Shown piece after piece: positions 45,261 through 53,589 of a stretch of 64,000 nucleotides of DNA (its first letter is position 1; each line of letters begins with the position of its first letter). The position numbers and the translations under genes were made by a program. The stretch is from Clavibacter tessellarius (GTDB taxonomy: Bacteria; Actinomycetota; Actinomycetes; Actinomycetales; Microbacteriaceae), in the NCBI RefSeq assembly GCF_001618005.1, contig NZ_LQXA01000047.1, forward strand, positions 55,275 through 119,274, read 5' to 3'. The notes beneath the pieces were generated by a model that had not been told where the DNA came from, made no database searches, and saw nothing but the letters and a program-made list of their open reading frames with translations.

Positions 45261-46094
45261 GTGACTGACTCGACCGGAACACCCTCCACGCCCGCGGGCT
45301 GGTACGCGGACCCCGCCGGATCCGACCGCCTGCGCTGGTGGGACGGCACGCGCTGGACCGACCACCTGACGGATGCGCCGGGCGCTGGTGCCGGTGCGGG
45401 TGCCGGTGCCGGTGCCGGTGCGGCGCACTCGACGGGTCGCACCGGATCGGCGGAGGAGGCCGCGCCGGCAGCGTCCGGCGCGTCGGACGGCCAGGCGGCG
45501 TCGCAGCCGTACGCCCAGCAGACGTACGCCCAGCAGACGTACGCGCAGCAGCCGTACGCGCAGCAGACGTACGCGCAGCAGCCGTACGCGCAGGCCGCCT
45601 ACGCGGCACCGACCCCGCCGCCGCAGGTGCCCGCGAGCACCTCGCCGTGGACCTGGGCCATCTGGGTGCTCGCGGCGCTGCCGGTGGTCTCGCTCGTGAT
45701 CTCGCTCAGCGTGGACTACCGCAGCCTGCTGGACTCGAGCCCGCGCGGGATCAGCCCCGAGGCCGCCGTGACGTCCGCGCTCCTCAACTTCCTGCAGTTC
45801 CTCCTGTGGGGCGCGACGGTCGTCCTCGCGTTCTTCGACTGGCGGGACCTCACGCGCCGCGGCATCGTGAAGCCCTTCCACTGGGCGTGGGCGTTCATCC
45901 CCGTCAACGGCGGGGTGTACCTCATCGGCCGGTCGATCGTCGTGCGCCGCCGGATCGAGGGCGCGCCGTCCTCCGCGCTCACGCCGATCTGGGTCTGGAT
46001 CGGGCTCAACGCGCTCGTGTCCATCATCGCGATCGCGAAGGGCGTCGGTGTCCTCCTGGACACGATGCAGCGGTACAGCCCCCGCGGCTACTGA
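45261..46094 (+). CDS. DUF2510 membrane protein with pentapeptide repeats
   Basis: Codes for 277 residues from GTG with GGAG upstream. Residues 11-38 (AGWYADPAGSDRLRWWDGTR onward) are a DUF2510 domain. A Gly-Ala run (41-54) and six copies of YAQQT/YAQQP (about 84-112) form a flexible linker. Four membrane helices then fill the C-terminal half (starts near 131, 172, 211 and 238). Function is unknown. The linker DNA is tandem repeat in 6- and 15-base steps, so its length can change without frameshift. Confidence 0.85.
   Translation: MTDSTGTPSTPAGWYADPAGSDRLRWWDGTRWTDHLTDAPGAGAGAGAGAGAGAAHSTGRTGSAEEAAPAASGASDGQAASQPYAQQTYAQQTYAQQPYAQQTYAQQPYAQAAYAAPTPPPQVPASTSPWTWAIWVLAALPVVSLVISLSVDYRSLLDSSPRGISPEAAVTSALLNFLQFLLWGATVVLAFFDWRDLTRRGIVKPFHWAWAFIPVNGGVYLIGRSIVVRRRIEGAPSSALTPIWVWIGLNALVSIIAIAKGVGVLLDTMQRYSPRGY
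45381..45422 (+). repeat. 6-bp tandem repeat coding Gly-Ala
   Basis: Seven units of GGTGCC or close variants (GGCGCT, GGTGCG) code for alternating Gly and Ala in the DUF2510 protein. Change in copy number would stay in frame. Confidence 0.88.
45510..45593 (+). repeat. 15-bp tandem repeat coding Tyr-Ala-Gln-Gln-Thr/Pro
   Basis: Five full units of TACGCCCAGCAGACG (variants change one or two bases) plus a partial sixth code for the pentapeptide linker. Period 15 keeps frame. Confidence 0.92.
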
Positions 46095-46097
46095 TCT

Positions 46098-46113
46098 GCG
46101 GGCACCCGCCCGC
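46098..46113. terminator. Short hairpin between DUF2510 gene and pxpC
   Basis: GCGGGC and GCCCGC pair around ACCC three bases after the DUF2510 stop, in a 51-base convergent gap. It is short, so it may be a weak terminator only. Confidence 0.4.
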
Positions 46114-46145
46114 CGCACGCCCCGCGCCCCGGTCGGCGCGTCCGC

Positions 46146-47078
46146 TCACACGAGCCGGATGCGCTGGCCGGGGCGCAGCTGCGCGGCCAGCCGGACGTCG
46201 TCGCGGGCGACCACGCCGATCACCGGGTAGCCGCCCGTCATGGGGTGGTCGGCGAGGAACAGGATCGGCCGGCCCGATGGCGGCACCTGGAGCGCGCCCG
46301 TGACGACGCCCTCGCTGGGGAGCTCGCCGGGGATCCGCCGCTCGAGCGGTGCGCCGTCGAGCCGGACGCCCACGCGGTCGGCCTCCGCCGTGACCTCCCA
46401 CGTCCCGTCGAGGAGGGCGTCCCAGGATCCGTCGACGAACCAGTCGAGGCGCGGGCCGGGCGAGACGCGGAGGACGACCTCGCCGTCGGCGGGCGCGGAG
46501 ACCGGCAGCGAGTCGACGGGCGGGACGGGGCCGGCGACCGCGGATCCGACGGGCAGCGCGTCGCCGGGTGCGACCGGCGCCGGACCCACGCGGGAGAGCA
46601 GGTCGGTGGCGCGGGATCCGAGGACGGGCGGGACGTCGATCCCGCCCCGGACGGCCAGGTACCAGCGGATGCCGCGCTCGGCGGCGCCCACCTCCAGCGC
46701 GTCGCCCGCGTCGAGCAGCATCGCCCGGGCGTAGGGCGCGGGACGCGCCTCCCGGCCGACCGTGCGCGCGAGCGGGCCGACGGCGCCCGTCACGGCGACC
46801 CACACGGCCGCGGTCGCGCGCAGCACGGCGCCGCCGAGCACGATCTCGAGGCCCGCGGTGCCGGGCGCGTTGCCGACGAGGAGGTTGGCGTCGGCGAGGG
46901 CGCGCGGATCCAGCGCGCCGGAGGGCGAGACGCCGATGCCGCCGTGGCCGGGTCGTCCGGCGTCCTGCACGAGCATCAGCGGGCCGGTGCGCTCGACGAC
47001 GAGCGCGGGCGCGGCGGCGGTCGTCGCGCGACGGCCGCGGCGCCCGGGGGCCGGCCCGACGGTCCCGGGCGCGCTCAC
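46146..47078 (-). CDS. pxpC: 5-Oxoprolinase subunit C (biotin-dependent carboxylase-like)
   Basis: Codes for 310 residues. The fold opens LVVERTGPLMLVQDAGRPGH, then GVSPSGALDPRALADANLLVGN and ends GRPILFLADHPMTGGYPVIG, the KipA/PxpC pattern. With PxpA and PxpB it hydrolyses 5-oxoproline (pyroglutamate) to glutamate using ATP. GTG 47078 overlaps the pxpB stop (GTGA). A basic and Ala-rich 25-residue start precedes the domain. Confidence 0.93.
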   Translation of the reverse strand: MSAPGTVGPAPGRRGRRATTAAAPALVVERTGPLMLVQDAGRPGHGGIGVSPSGALDPRALADANLLVGNAPGTAGLEIVLGGAVLRATAAVWVAVTGAVGPLARTVGREARPAPYARAMLLDAGDALEVGAAERGIRWYLAVRGGIDVPPVLGSRATDLLSRVGPAPVAPGDALPVGSAVAGPVPPVDSLPVSAPADGEVVLRVSPGPRLDWFVDGSWDALLDGTWEVTAEADRVGVRLDGAPLERRIPGELPSEGVVTGALQVPPSGRPILFLADHPMTGGYPVIGVVARDDVRLAAQLRPGQRIRLV

Positions 47079-47695
47079 GCCCCGACCTCGCGGAAGCGCA
47101 CGGCGGATCCGGGCACGAGGAGCGCCGCCGGCTCGCGCTCCGGGTCCCACAGCACCGCGTCGGTCGTGCCGATGAGCTGCCAGCCGCCCGGGGAGGCGCG
47201 CGGGTAGATCCCGCTGAACTCGCCCGCGAGCGCGACGGCGCCCGCGGGCACGCGCGGCCGCGGCGACGCGCGGCGCGGCACCACGAGTCCGGGGACGCCG
47301 GCGAGGTACCCGAAGCCCGGCGCGAACCCGCCGAACGCGACCGTCCAGGTGCCGGAGGTGTGACGCCGGACGACCTCGCGCGCGTCGATGCCGAGGAGCG
47401 CGGCGACGTCGGCCAGGTCCTCGCCGTCGTAGACCACGTCGATCTCGACGGGCTCGCCCCCGCGCGCCCCCGCCTCGTCGGCGGGCGTCGCGGCGAGGGC
47501 CCAGGCGCGGGCGGCGGCCACCGGGAGCACGTGCGGATCCACCGTGACGAGGATGCTGCGTGCGCCCGGCACGACGTCGACCACGCCCGCCGGCCGCGTG
47601 GCGTCGAGCACGGGCTGGAGCCGGAGGACCTCGTCGAGGGAGTCGAGGTCGAGCATGACGGCGGCGTCGCCGCACGGCAGGAGGCGGAGGGTCAC
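47075..47695 (-). CDS. pxpB: 5-Oxoprolinase subunit B (KipI type)
   Basis: Codes for 206 residues. It opens [20 protein letters not shown] and has [36 protein letters not shown] and [16 protein letters not shown], the cyclophilin-like KipI pattern. GTG starts overlap by four bases with both neighbours, so the three subunits are made together. Works with PxpA and PxpC. Confidence 0.93.
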   Translation of the reverse strand: MTLRLLPCGDAAVMLDLDSLDEVLRLQPVLDATRPAGVVDVVPGARSILVTVDPHVLPVAAARAWALAATPADEAGARGGEPVEIDVVYDGEDLADVAALLGIDAREVVRRHTSGTWTVAFGGFAPGFGYLAGVPGLVVPRRASPRPRVPAGAVALAGEFSGIYPRASPGGWQLIGTTDAVLWDPEREPAALLVPGSAVRFREVGA

Positions 47696-48492
47696 AGCGC
47701 GCGCCGGTCGCGGACGGGGAGGGCGCGGTCGGCGGCGTCGGGCACGGGGCGGATCTCCACGCCCGCCTCCTCGAGGGCCGCGCGCACCGCCCGGGCGAGG
47801 CCCACGGCGCCGGGGGTGTCGCTGTGCAGGCAGATCGAGTCGGGGTCGAGCCGCACGACGGATCCGTCGACCGCCACGACCGTGCCCTCCGTCGCCATGC
47901 GCACCGAGCGGGCCGCGACCTCGGCCGGATCGTGGACCACCGCGCCCTCCTGCCGCCGCGACACGAGCGCGCCCGCGGGCGTGTAGGCGCGGTCGGCGAA
48001 GGCCTCGACGCGCGTCGGCAGCCCGGCGGTGGCGGCGAGCCGGAGGACCTCGGAGCCGGGGAGCCCGAGCACGGGGAGCGTCGGATCCAGCGCCACGACC
48101 GCGTCCACGACGGCCTGGGCCTGCACGGGATCGTGCGCGATGCGGTTGTACAGGGCGCCGTGCGGCTTGATGTAGGAGACGCGCGCGCCGACCGTGCGGG
48201 CCATGCCGCTGATCGCCGCGAGCTGGTAGAGCACGTCGCCCGTGAGCTCGGCGGGCGAGGCGTCGAGGTCGCGGCGGCCGAACCCGGCGAGGTCGCGGTA
48301 GGCGACGTGCGCGCCGACCGCGACGCCGTCCCGCGCCGCCCGTTCGAGCGCGTGCAGCATCACGAGCGGATCCCCCGCGTGGAACCCGCAGGCGACGTTC
48401 GCGCTCGAGACGATGGCGAGCATCGCGTCGTCGTCGCCCAGGGTCCAGCGGCCGAACGACTCCGCGAGGTCGCTGTTGAGGTCGATCCGCAT
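47692..48492 (-). CDS. pxpA: 5-Oxoprolinase subunit A (LamB/YcsF family)
   Basis: Codes for 266 residues. It opens [16 protein letters not shown] with [36 protein letters not shown] and [15 protein letters not shown], the YcsF pattern with metal-site His and Asp. It is first in the operon, divergent from aspS with a 106-base gap. Pyroglutamate arises from glutamine and glutathione turnover and from damaged protein N-termini. Confidence 0.94.
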   Translation of the reverse strand: MRIDLNSDLAESFGRWTLGDDDAMLAIVSSANVACGFHAGDPLVMLHALERAARDGVAVGAHVAYRDLAGFGRRDLDASPAELTGDVLYQLAAISGMARTVGARVSYIKPHGALYNRIAHDPVQAQAVVDAVVALDPTLPVLGLPGSEVLRLAATAGLPTRVEAFADRAYTPAGALVSRRQEGAVVHDPAEVAARSVRMATEGTVVAVDGSVVRLDPDSICLHSDTPGAVGLARAVRAALEEAGVEIRPVPDAADRALPVRDRRAL

Positions 48493-48598
48493 GGCGTTCC
48501 CCCTGCACCCGGTGCGACGGCCGCGGGCCGCGGCGCCGTCCCCACCAGGCTAGGCGTCCCGTGGGGCGACCGGCCGGACAGCGGCGCGGATAGACTCG

Positions 48599-49915
48599 AT
48601 GACCGTGACCTCACGCACCCTCATCAAGAACCTGGCCGCCCTCGACGACGGGGACGTGGCCGTCTCCGGATGGGTCGAGACCGTCCGGGACCAGAAGAAG
48701 ATCCAGTTCGTGATCCTCCGCGACGAGTCCGGCGCGGTGCAGCTCACGTACAAGCGCCAGGGCGACGAGGACCAGACCGCCGACACCATCTCCGGCCTCG
48801 CCGCCGGCACGTTCCTCACCGCCACCGGCACGCTCAAGCACGACGAGCGCGTGAAGCTCGGCGGCCTGGAGATCGGCCTGTCCGGCATCGAGGTCGCGGG
48901 CGCGGCCATCCCCGAGACCCCCATCGCGGCCGACTCCTCCATCGACAAGCGCCTCGACTGGCGCTTCATCGACCTCCGCGCGCCCCGCAACTCGCTGATC
49001 TTCCGCGTGCAGACCACGCTCGTGCACGCGATGCGCACCTACTGGGTGGAGCACGACTTCATCGAGGTCTTCTCCCCCAAGCTCATGGCCACGCCCTCCG
49101 AGTCGAACGCCGAGCTGTTCAAGGTCGACTACTTCGACGGCGTCGCGTACCTCGCGCAGAGCCCGCAGTTCTTCAAGCAGATGGCGCAGTCCGCGGGCTT
49201 CGGCAAGATGTTCGAGGTCGGCCCGGCGTTCCGCGCCGACCCGTCCTTCACCTCGCGCCACGCGACCGAGTTCACCTCGGTGGACGCGGAGATCAGCTGG
49301 GTCGAGAGCCACGAGGACGTCGCCCGCCTCCAGGAGGAGCTCATCGTCGCCGCGCTCACCGCGGTGAAGGAGAAGCACGGCGACGAGATCCGCGAGCTGT
49401 TCGACGTGGAGGTGACCGTGCCGAGCATCCCGTTCCCGCGGATCCCGCTGCTCGAGGCCAAGGACATCGTCGCGAAGCGCGGCCACGTGATCGACCGCGC
49501 CGACGACGACCTCGACCCCGAGGGCGAGCGCCAGATCGCGGCGCACGTGTTGGAGGAGTTCGGCCACGAGTTCGTGTTCCTCACCGACTACCCGTCGACG
49601 ATCCGGCCGTTCTACCACATGCGGAACGCCGAGGACCCGTCGATCACGAACAGCTACGACCTCATCTGGAACGGCGTCGAGATCACCACGGGCGCCCAGC
49701 GCGAGCACCGCGTCGAGGTGCTCGAGGCGCAGGCCCGCGAGAAGGGCCTCGACCCCGAGGAGCTCGGCTCCTACCTCGACTTCTTCCGCTACGGCGTGCC
49801 CCCGCACGGCGGGTTCGGCATGGGCCTCAACCGCGTGCTGATGCTGCTGCTGCACCAGTCGAACCTGCGCGAGGTCACGTACCTGTTCCGCGGCCCGAAC
49901 CGGCTCGCGCCGTAG
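48599..49915 (+). CDS. aspS: Archaeal-type aspartyl-tRNA synthetase (likely non-discriminating)
   Basis: Codes for 438 residues, far shorter than the 590 or so of normal bacterial AspRS. The GAD insertion domain is absent, so it is the archaeal type. OB-fold start VAVSGWVETVRDQKKIQFVI binds the anticodon. The class II motifs are QSPQFFKQM, FEVGPAFRAD (motif 2) and GFGMGLNRVLMLLL (motif 3). Such enzymes often also charge tRNA-Asn, to be amidated by GatCAB. The ATG follows TAGACTCG with no ribosome site and is divergent from pxpA. Confidence 0.93.
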   Translation: MTVTSRTLIKNLAALDDGDVAVSGWVETVRDQKKIQFVILRDESGAVQLTYKRQGDEDQTADTISGLAAGTFLTATGTLKHDERVKLGGLEIGLSGIEVAGAAIPETPIAADSSIDKRLDWRFIDLRAPRNSLIFRVQTTLVHAMRTYWVEHDFIEVFSPKLMATPSESNAELFKVDYFDGVAYLAQSPQFFKQMAQSAGFGKMFEVGPAFRADPSFTSRHATEFTSVDAEISWVESHEDVARLQEELIVAALTAVKEKHGDEIRELFDVEVTVPSIPFPRIPLLEAKDIVAKRGHVIDRADDDLDPEGERQIAAHVLEEFGHEFVFLTDYPSTIRPFYHMRNAEDPSITNSYDLIWNGVEITTGAQREHRVEVLEAQAREKGLDPEELGSYLDFFRYGVPPHGGFGMGLNRVLMLLLHQSNLREVTYLFRGPNRLAP

Positions 49916-49935
49916 GCACCCGCTCCACCGGACGG

Positions 49936-49958
49936 CCCGATCCCCTCGCGGGGTCGGG
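49936..49958 (+). terminator. Hairpin terminator after aspS
   Basis: CCCGA and CCCC (with one bulged T) pair with GGGG and TCGGG around a TCGC loop, nine base pairs in all, 20 bases after the aspS stop. Confidence 0.6.
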
Positions 49959-50032
49959 CAGTTCCGCGTCTCCCGGACCCCGCGCGACCCGCGCGCTCCC
50001 GGATGCGCATCGCGCGGGGGAGCCGCCGGGCC

Positions 50033-50151
50033 ATGGTCGCCACCAGGGCCGAGTACCGGGCGGCGGGGCCGCTCGCGCGACGGGCCTCGACGCGGTCGGC
50101 GCGGCGTTCGAGGAGATCGAGGCCCGTCGCGTCCTCCGCCTGGCCATCTGA
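50033..50151 (+). pseudogene. Gene remnant partly copied from the neighbouring kinase
   Basis: Bases 50031-50072 match 50396-50437, inside the next gene, at 40 of 42 positions (27 in a row identical). Read from ATG 50033 the copy gives MVATRAEYRAAGP, like MAATWAEYRAAGP of the kinase. It then leaves any sensible frame. Near the end another frame reads GLDAVGAAFEEIEARRVLRL before a TGA at 50149, which looks like the tail of a different protein. I take this as a decayed or recombined paralogue. Alternative: chance repeat from slippage. Confidence 0.45.
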
Positions 50152-50196
50152 CCGGTCGGCAGCCGGCCCAGCGCACGCGACCGGCAGGATGGAGCC

Positions 50197-50733
50197 GTGC
50201 CCGACCACCTCGCCCTCCCGCCCGCCGTGTTCCTCGACGGCACCTACGGCGTCGGCAAGAGCGCCGTGCTCGAGCACCTCGGCGACCTCCTCGCAGCGGA
50301 CGGGACGCCGTTCGCGCTCATGGACGTCGACTGGTTCCACCGGTCGTGGCCGACGGCGGCGGGGGATCCGGAGAACGTGGTGATCGAGGCGCAGGCCATG
50401 GCCGCCACCTGGGCCGAGTACCGGGCGGCGGGGCCGCGGCAGCTGGTGGTCAGCGGCGTGATCGCCGAGCGCGCCGACCTCGACAGGTACCGCGCGGCGC
50501 TCGGGATCGATGTGCGGTGCGTGCGCCTCACGGCGTCCGACGCGGTCGTCGAGGCGCGGTTGCGGTCCCGGTACGACGCGGATCGCGTGGCGGCGCGCGA
50601 GTGGCACCTGGCGCGGTTCCGCGACCTCGCCGCGCGCCAGGAGCGGGCGGACCTCGCCGAGGCGGTCATCGCGACGGACGGCGTCTCGCCGCGCGACGTC
50701 GCCCGCGCGGTGCGTGCCGCGCTCGGGTTCTGA
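50197..50733 (+). CDS. P-loop ATPase/kinase of unknown substrate
   Basis: Codes for 178 residues from GTG. FLDGTYGVGKSAVLEHL near 12-28 is the Walker A loop. FALMDVDWFHRSWPTA is a Walker B-like Asp-x-Asp strand, and VSGVIAERADLDRYRAAL and VRCVRLTASDAVVEARLRSR resemble the LID and base region of small kinases. The substrate is unknown. A 42-base piece of it is repeated upstream and three copies of a 14-base repeat follow its stop. Confidence 0.8.
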   Translation: MPDHLALPPAVFLDGTYGVGKSAVLEHLGDLLAADGTPFALMDVDWFHRSWPTAAGDPENVVIEAQAMAATWAEYRAAGPRQLVVSGVIAERADLDRYRAALGIDVRCVRLTASDAVVEARLRSRYDADRVAAREWHLARFRDLAARQERADLAEAVIATDGVSPRDVARAVRAALGF

Positions 50734-50744
50734 CGCCCGCCGCC

Positions 50745-50800
50745 GGCCGCCCGGCGTCGGCCGCCCGGCGTCGGCCGCCCGGCGTCGTCCTCCCGGCGTC
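50745..50800. repeat. 14-bp tandem repeat after the kinase gene
   Basis: Three exact copies of GGCCGCCCGGCGTC (50745-50786) are followed by one with four changes (50787-50800), 11 bases after the kinase stop. It has no spacers, so it is not CRISPR. Confidence 0.92.
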
Positions 50801-50912
50801 GTCCTCGTCGGATCGGGCGCCCGCTCGTCGGCGCGCCCGCGGTCCCCGCCCGCACGGCTTTCCTCACGTGCCGTAATGTGCAGCACATCACCACGATCCG
50901 GGAGGGCCAGCA

Positions 50913-51254
50913 GTGGGTCAGCTCATCTACGACACGTCGACGCGCACGACGATCGACGACCGCGCGCTCGCCCACCTCCAGATCGTGATGCTCAACAAGC
51001 TCCGCCGGAAGGAGAGCTTCGCTTTCTCGTGGAAGTACCCGGCCGCCGAGGGCGACGGGCGGAGCACCGTCTGGATCGCCCCCGAGCTCCCCCTGCACTT
51101 CCGCTTCTCCGGCAGCCGGCCCCCGGCGATCAACCCGGCCTGGGTCGACGTGCTCATGGACAGCGCCAACACCGCGGCCGGCCTGCACCTGGTGCCCGAG
51201 CCGCCGCAGCGCGAGGCCGTCCCGCGCGTCGTGCACGAGCTCGGCGTGGACTGA
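50913..51254 (+). CDS. DUF7882-like protein (MGQLIY family)
   Basis: Codes for 113 residues from GTG with GGGAGGG upstream. The start MGQLIYDTSTRTTIDDRALA and HLQIVMLNKLRRKESFAFSW are conserved in a family common in Microbacteriaceae. PLHFRFSGSRPPAINPAWVD and LMDSANTAAGLHLVPEP follow. The function is unknown. Relatives are small and soluble. The GTG start is 30 bases after a GTAATGTG-containing patch that could hold a promoter. Confidence 0.82.
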   Translation: MGQLIYDTSTRTTIDDRALAHLQIVMLNKLRRKESFAFSWKYPAAEGDGRSTVWIAPELPLHFRFSGSRPPAINPAWVDVLMDSANTAAGLHLVPEPPQREAVPRVVHELGVD

Positions 51255-51280
51255 CGCCGGCCTCGCGCGCGTCCGGCGGC

Positions 51281-51310
51281 GGCACCGGCACCGGCACCGG
51301 CACCGGCACC
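51281..51310. repeat. 6-bp tandem repeat in a convergent gap
   Basis: Five exact copies of GGCACC lie between the DUF7882-like gene and the convergent ABC permease gene. Confidence 0.9.
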
Positions 51311-51324
51311 GGGGCGCGTCCGGC

Positions 51325-52878
51325 CTAGTCGCGCGCCGTCGCGATCCGGCGGCGGGCGCGGTAGGCGATCCCGGCCGCGATCGGCAGCGCCACCGCCGCG
51401 CCGAGCGGACCCACGGACGCCGTGGCCGCGACGACCGCCAGCGTGGATCCACCCGCGAGCAGGAGCGCGTCCGCCTGCCACGCCGCGACCACGAGCGCCG
51501 AGGCGTCGCCGGCCGGGGTGGCCACGGGCGCCATCACCTCGAGCGGCAGCGGCCCCTTCGCGGCGTCGAAGGCGCGCACCGCCACGAGCAGCAACGCGAC
51601 CCCGGGCGCGGCGGGGAGCCCGGCCGGATCCGCGCCCTGCGCCACCGCGACGCCCGCGCCCGCCAGCGCGCCCACGACCCCGGCCGCGGCGGGCAGGATC
51701 GCGTGCAGCGCGAGCAGCCGGCCCGTGGGGATCCCGTACAGCGGTGGCGCGGACGACACGTCGACCACGTGCCGGAAGCCGTCGGCCCACACGCCGAGCG
51801 CGAGGAAGCCGACGAGCGCCGCCGCGACGCCCGGGCCCCAGCGCCCGACCCCGTCGCCGCCGACGGCCGCGGCGACCAGCCCCCCGGAGGTCGCGATCCC
51901 GATGGCGGCCGCGGCGACGCGGACCGGCGTGCGGAGGGATCCGACGACGTCGCGCCGGAGGATCAGCGCGGGCAGCGAGCGCCCGCCCACCGCGGCGAGC
52001 CCGCGCCCGACCCGCGGCACGGGCCGGAAGCCGCCGGCGGCCATCGCCAGGTCGCCCGTGGTGGCGAGCGTCGTCGCCGCCTCCCACCGTCGGGCCTGAG
52101 CGACGAGGTCGGGTCCGCGCAACCCGCGGAGCAGCAGCGGGGCCGCCGCGACCGCGACGACGGCGAGCGCGACCAGGACGCCGAGCGCCGCGACCGATCC
52201 CGCCGGCAGCCCCGCGGATCCGGTCGCCGGCCCCGGCGATCCCGCGACCGGCCCGGGGAAGAGCGCCGCGAGCGCGCCCCACGGCGCCACGGGCGCGTGC
52301 GCCAGGAGGCCGAGCCCCGTGGATCCGAGCAGCACCGCGCCGACCGCGGCTCGCGCCCCGGGGCCCAGCCGCTGGCCGAGGAGCCAGCATCCCGCGACCG
52401 CGACGCCCGCGAGCGCCCCGCCCGCGGCGAAGGCGACGACCGGGACCGGATCCGCGTCGCCCGCGATGAGCAGCGCGATCGCCGGCAGCACCGCGACGAG
52501 CGCGCCGAGCGCCGCCCAGCCGACGAACGCCTGCGCGGTGGGCCGCCGCAGCACGACCGCCCGCGGGAGCGCGCTGCCGCCGAGGGCCGAGGCGAGGAAG
52601 GGCGACAGCAGCGCGGGACCGCGCGCGCCGCCGGCCGCGAGGAGGGCCGTGGCGGCGATCCCCCACGCCGCGGCGGTCGCGGTCGGGCCGTGCGCGCGGA
52701 GAGCGGCGGCGGCCGCCGGCTCCGCGAGCTCCAGCACGACCGCCCGCAGCAGAGGGAAGCCGACGATGAGCACCACGAGCGCGCCCGCGTACACGGCGTA
52801 CGCGACGTCCATGGCGGAGGCGCCGCCGCGCTCGTCCCGGATCCCGCGGACGACGCGGAGCGCGCGGCCCGGCCTCAC
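51325..52878 (-). CDS. ABC transporter permease, large multi-helix
   Basis: Codes for 517 residues with about 12 hydrophobic helices and few charged loops. I do not recognise a specific family; the size suits an exporter-type membrane subunit with two repeats. GTG 52878 overlaps the ATPase stop (GTGA), and an ATG 24 residues on (MDVAYAVYAGALVVLIVGF) is an alternative. The partner is the ATPase just upstream. No substrate-binding protein is nearby, which fits an exporter. Confidence 0.76.
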   Translation of the reverse strand: MRPGRALRVVRGIRDERGGASAMDVAYAVYAGALVVLIVGFPLLRAVVLELAEPAAAAALRAHGPTATAAAWGIAATALLAAGGARGPALLSPFLASALGGSALPRAVVLRRPTAQAFVGWAALGALVAVLPAIALLIAGDADPVPVVAFAAGGALAGVAVAGCWLLGQRLGPGARAAVGAVLLGSTGLGLLAHAPVAPWGALAALFPGPVAGSPGPATGSAGLPAGSVAALGVLVALAVVAVAAAPLLLRGLRGPDLVAQARRWEAATTLATTGDLAMAAGGFRPVPRVGRGLAAVGGRSLPALILRRDVVGSLRTPVRVAAAAIGIATSGGLVAAAVGGDGVGRWGPGVAAALVGFLALGVWADGFRHVVDVSSAPPLYGIPTGRLLALHAILPAAAGVVGALAGAGVAVAQGADPAGLPAAPGVALLLVAVRAFDAAKGPLPLEVMAPVATPAGDASALVVAAWQADALLLAGGSTLAVVAATASVGPLGAAVALPIAAGIAYRARRRIATARD

Positions 52879-53516
52879 GCCGCGTCGCCGAGGAGCGCGA
52901 CGCTCCGGCGGGCCACCGCGTCCCGCAGCACCGGGCTGTGCGTCGCGAGCACGAGCGTGCGCCCGGCCTCGAGCTCCTGGCGGAGGATCCCGATCACCAG
53001 CTGGAGCCGGTCGGGATCCAGCCGCTGCTCGGGCTCGTCGAGGAGCAGCACGTCGTAGGGCCGCACGGTCGCCATGGCGAGGGCGGCGAGCTGCGACTGC
53101 CCGGAGGACAGCTCGTGCGGGAAGCGGCGGCCGAGCGGCGCCAGGTGCCAGCGCTCGAGGTGGTCGGCGGCCCGGGCGCGCGCCTCCTCCGCGTCCATGC
53201 CCCACGAGGCGGCGATCACGGCGAGGTGCTCGGCGAGCGTGAGGTCGCGCGCGACGGGCGGATGGCCGACGGCCCCGGACACGGCCCGCCGGAACTCCGC
53301 GCGCCGCTCGTCGACGGGCCGGCCGGCGACGCGGACGGATCCCGTGCTCGGCCGCGTCAGCCCCGCCAGCACCCGCAGCAGCGTCGTCTTGCCCGCGCCG
53401 TTCGGTCCGGTGACGGCGACGGCCTCGCCCGCGGAGGCGGTCAGGTCGGTCGGCCGGAGCAGCGGGATCCCGTCGACGACCACCGACACCCGCTCGACCT
53501 CGACCGCTCCCGCCAT
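52875..53516 (-). CDS. ABC transporter ATP-binding protein
   Basis: Codes for 213 residues. Walker A GPNGAGKTTLLRVLAGL is at about 37-53, the signature is LSSGQSQLAALA (second Gly replaced by Ser), Walker B is DVLLLDEPEQRLD and the switch His is in LATHSPV. Q-loop Gln seems replaced by His in AVGHPPVARDLT. It powers the permease encoded by the next, overlapping gene. Short length suits the drug or antibiotic exporter class. Confidence 0.88.
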   Translation of the reverse strand: MAGAVEVERVSVVVDGIPLLRPTDLTASAGEAVAVTGPNGAGKTTLLRVLAGLTRPSTGSVRVAGRPVDERRAEFRRAVSGAVGHPPVARDLTLAEHLAVIAASWGMDAEEARARAADHLERWHLAPLGRRFPHELSSGQSQLAALAMATVRPYDVLLLDEPEQRLDPDRLQLVIGILRQELEAGRTLVLATHSPVLRDAVARRSVALLGDAA

Positions 53517-53589
53517 GCGCCCATCCTCCCGCACGACACGCGCCGGGCCGGGTGCCGGCACCGGCCGTGCCCGCATCCGCGTGCGCGCG

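Noticed and set aside
50745..50800. Repeat array as a CRISPR
   Set aside because: The copies are directly adjacent with no spacers and there are no cas genes.
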